From: Bifidobacterium breve
Lineage (GTDB): Bacteria > Bacteroidota > Bacteroidia > Chitinophagales > Chitinophagaceae
Length of the DNA: 8,698 bases
NCBI GenBank assembly: GCA_943323935.2
Contig: CALPJR020000024.1
Span: 1-8,698, forward strand
Direction of reading: 5' to 3'
Below the pieces are notes generated by a model. That model saw only the letters and a list, made by a program, of their open reading frames with translations. It was not told the origin of the DNA and ran no database searches. How positions within the stretch are numbered: position 1 is the first letter of the stretch; each line of letters opens with the position of its first letter. Made by a program: the position numbers and the translations under genes. Below are positions 6,636-8,698 of the stretch, one piece after another.

Positions 6636-8564
6636 ATGATTACGCCTCAAACCATTCAACAAATTACCAGCCGAATTGACATCATTGATGTGGTGGGTGA
6701 ATTTGTGAAATTAAAGAAGAGAGGCACCAATTATATAGGCAACTGCCCTTTCCACAACGAAAAATCGCCTTCTTTTACCGTCTCTCCTGCCAAAGAAATT
6801 TACAAATGTTTTGGCTGTGGCAAGAGCGGAAATACCATCACGTTTTTGATGGAGCACGAGAAGTATAGTTATGTGGAGGCTTTAAGATGGTTGGCTGCGA
6901 GATATAATATTGAAATAGAAGAAACAGAGACCAGTCCTGCTCAAAAGATAGCACAACAAACTGCAGACAGTTTGTATGCGATCAATCATTTTGCAATGGA
7001 CTTTTTTACCAAACAATACTGGGACACAGAAGCCGGAACCACCATTGCACAGAGCTATATGCAACATCGTGGTTTTTTACGTCCGATTGTAGAAAAATTT
7101 AAAATTGGATACAACCCTTCTGAACGTGATAGTTTAGCAAAAGCCTTGATTCAAAATCAATTCAATCCAGAATTATTTGCAAGAACTGGTTTAGTGGTAG
7201 AACGCGATGGCGGATGGCAGGATAATTATAGGGACCGTATCATCTTCCCTATTCATAATACCACTGGAAAAATTATTGGTTTTGGCGCAAGACAAATTGC
7301 CAAGAATGATCGCTCTCCAAAATACATCAATACACCAGAGAACGAGATTTATATTAAGAGTCGAATTCTTTATGGTTCTTATTTTGCTAGAACAGCCATT
7401 GACAAAGCCAATGAATGTTTATTGGTAGAAGGTTACACGGATGTGGTGAGCTTACACCAAGCTGGCATTGAAAACGTCGTGGCAAGTGGTGGTACATCTT
7501 TAACAATCGATCAATTGAGATTGGTTAAAAAATATACCCAGAACCTGACGATTATTTATGACGGTGATGCAGCTGGTGTGAAAGCAGCATTAAGGGGATT
7601 GGATATGGCTTTAGAGGAAGGATTGAATGTGCAATTGGTGTTGATTCCAGACAATGAGGATCCAGATAGTTATGTTAATAAAGTTGGTCCCGATGCGTTC
7701 CGCGCATTTGTTCAATCCGCAAAAAAAGATTTTATTTTATTCCAATTAGAAGTCCAATTAAAAGAAGTTGGGAATGATTTAAATAAAAAGAATAGTCTAG
7801 TCAATCAGATGGCGGAGACACTAAGTAAAATCAATAAGGCAGAAGATTTTACAAAATTACAAGAGTACGTTAGAAAATGTGCGGACATATTGCGCATTGA
7901 CGAAACGGGTTTGACGCAATTGGTTAATAAGTTCAAGCGTGACAAGATTGTAAAAGATGAAAAGAAGATGGCCTATGACGAAGCGGCTATTTTAATGCCT
8001 AGTTTCCAACAAGAAACGCAGGACATAGACAATATTGACCTTGTGCTTGACAAGGATCTTTTACACGAAAAAAACTTAATAAGATTATTGATTGAATTTG
8101 GTAACGAAACACTAGCAGACGGAAAACTTGCATCTACTTGGATTGCAGAAGAATTAGAACCCTTCCCTTTGGATAATCAAGAAATGATTCAATTGGTAAA
8201 GGTCTTTTTTGAATGGCAGGTAGCAGGTAAAATGCCCAATCATAAAACATTGCAATACCATGAAGACCCACAGATCCAGCAATTGGTGATGGGCCTTTTT
8301 GAGCCAGAACATGAATTGAGTCTAAGATGGAATGAAAAACTAGGTATTAAGAAAGTCGTTGCTGAAAGTAGTTTTCAACATGAAATTGAAGTGAGTTTAT
8401 TGTATTATAAACTAAGAAAGATTAAGAAGATGATTCGCCAGAATCAGGAAGACATGGAGAAAGTGAGTGGAGAAGATCAAATACAATTGCTGCACATTCA
8501 CAAGCATCTTAAAGATGCAGAGCGCGAGTTAACCAAGATTATTGGGACCGTTATCTTTAAATAG
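6636..8564 (+). CDS. dnaG: DNA primase DnaG
   Basis: DnaG makes the RNA primers for chromosomal replication, working with the replicative helicase DnaB. The 642-residue protein is complete. The N-terminal CHC2 zinc-binding domain (about 4-95) has ligands Cys37, His40, Cys58 and Cys61, with SPSFTV (44-49) and YKCFGCGKSGN (56-66). The RNA polymerase core includes RIIFPIHNTTGKIIGFGAR (201-219) and SPKYINTPE (227-235). The TOPRIM metal centre follows, with LLVEGYTDV (262-270, Glu265 and Asp269), ASGGTSLT (283-290), YDGDAAG (308-314, Asp309 and Asp311) and PDNEDPDSYV (338-347). After a charged linker (about 430-460), the C-terminal part (about 475-642) is divergent and helical, ending in a Lys/Glu-rich stretch, as expected for the helicase-interaction domain. 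All key zinc and metal ligands are present. The ATG at 6636 places the family's usual start (IxxI...DIVDVV-type helix) correctly. The gene follows the STAS-like gene after 27 bases, with no ribosome-binding motif before the ATG. Confidence 0.97.
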   Translation: MITPQTIQQITSRIDIIDVVGEFVKLKKRGTNYIGNCPFHNEKSPSFTVSPAKEIYKCFGCGKSGNTITFLMEHEKYSYVEALRWLAARYNIEIEETETSPAQKIAQQTADSLYAINHFAMDFFTKQYWDTEAGTTIAQSYMQHRGFLRPIVEKFKIGYNPSERDSLAKALIQNQFNPELFARTGLVVERDGGWQDNYRDRIIFPIHNTTGKIIGFGARQIAKNDRSPKYINTPENEIYIKSRILYGSYFARTAIDKANECLLVEGYTDVVSLHQAGIENVVASGGTSLTIDQLRLVKKYTQNLTIIYDGDAAGVKAALRGLDMALEEGLNVQLVLIPDNEDPDSYVNKVGPDAFRAFVQSAKKDFILFQLEVQLKEVGNDLNKKNSLVNQMAETLSKINKAEDFTKLQEYVRKCADILRIDETGLTQLVNKFKRDKIVKDEKKMAYDEAAILMPSFQQETQDIDNIDLVLDKDLLHEKNLIRLLIEFGNETLADGKLASTWIAEELEPFPLDNQEMIQLVKVFFEWQVAGKMPNHKTLQYHEDPQIQQLVMGLFEPEHELSLRWNEKLGIKKVVAESSFQHEIEVSLLYYKLRKIKKMIRQNQEDMEKVSGEDQIQLLHIHKHLKDAERELTKIIGTVIFK

Positions 8565-8586
8565 ATTGACTATTCATGCAATATCC

Positions 8587-8613
8587 CTATTCTAGGAATA
8601 GTATACTTTTTTT
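8587..8613 (+). terminator. Weak terminator candidate after dnaG
   Basis: CTATTC (8587-8592) and GAATAG (8596-8601) form a 6-bp hairpin with a three-base loop. A run of seven T follows (8607-8613), but five bases separate it from the stem and the stem is A/T-rich. The position between the dnaG stop and the end of the convergent gene suits a terminator; the structure itself is weak. Confidence 0.35.
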
Positions 8614-8698
8614 ATTTCTCTGAAGGATTCTGCTTACCAGCAATCAACTTTTCTAAAGTCGCTTCTAAACGCTTTTGCTTGGTTTCTTCTTTTTTAGC
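8612..8698 (-). CDS. C-terminal end of a partial gene, possibly YdeI/OmpD-associated-type
   Basis: Reading the - strand inward from the window edge gives 28 residues ending in a TAA at 8612-8614: AKKEETKQKRLEATLEKL, then IAGKQNPSEK. The 5' part lies outside the window. A Lys/Glu-rich amphipathic helix of the form ETRQKRI...AIE.L..GK at the extreme C-terminus is typical of the YdeI/OmpD-associated (bacteriocin-protection-like) family, which is the basis of the tentative call. It could equally be another protein with a charged terminal helix. It converges on dnaG with 47 bases between the stop codons, which supports it being a real gene end and not a chance frame. Confidence 0.5.
   Translation of the reverse strand, partial: AKKEETKQKRLEATLEKLIAGKQNPSEK

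Noticed and set aside
1..8698. Possible defence island, mobile element or other new multi-gene system.
   Set aside because: The intact genes with recognisable families (ubiX, clpC, dnaG, a GT35 member) are core metabolic or replication genes. No transposase, integrase, repeats with spacers, attachment sites or composition breaks were seen.

Overview
The window looks like an ordinary housekeeping stretch of an AT-rich Bacteroidota chromosome, most likely from the Chitinophagaceae or a near relative. This placement is an inference from four things: the protein styles (ClpC, DnaG, and a short alpha-glucan phosphorylase-like protein), a Bacteroidota-type promoter (TTTG-N19-TAnnTTTG) in front of ubiX and a near match in front of the first gene, the absence of Shine-Dalgarno motifs before any start codon, and the A/T-rich spacers. 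No RNA genes, CRISPR arrays, insertion sequences or phage genes were seen, and no gene-free stretch exceeds about 110 bases.

Layout. On the + strand: a lipoprotein of unknown function (82-1029), a 551-residue GT35/alpha-glucan phosphorylase-family protein (1139-2794) closed by a strong terminator (2816-2849), and the flavin prenyltransferase gene ubiX (2896-3462) with its own promoter (2855-2885). ubiX converges on clpC, which lies on the - strand (3575-6151), and the two share a bidirectional terminator (3522-3555). Divergent from clpC is a + strand pair: a small STAS-like protein (6210-6608) and, 27 bases later, the DNA primase gene dnaG (6636-8564). The last 87 bases hold the C-terminal end of a - strand gene that runs out of the window, possibly a YdeI/OmpD-associated-type protein.

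How the genes relate. They do not form one pathway. They cover storage-glucan metabolism, prenyl-FMN cofactor synthesis, protein quality control and replication priming. The STAS-dnaG pair is the only likely operon. The most interesting point is that the phosphorylase-like protein keeps nearly all the GT35 active-site landmarks but has Thr451 exactly where the lysine that anchors pyridoxal phosphate should be. Second-tier points are the degenerate phospho-acceptor site of the STAS protein, the very short 5' leaders implied by the promoters, and a cysteine-containing C-terminal domain on the lipoprotein. I found no convincing new multi-gene system here.
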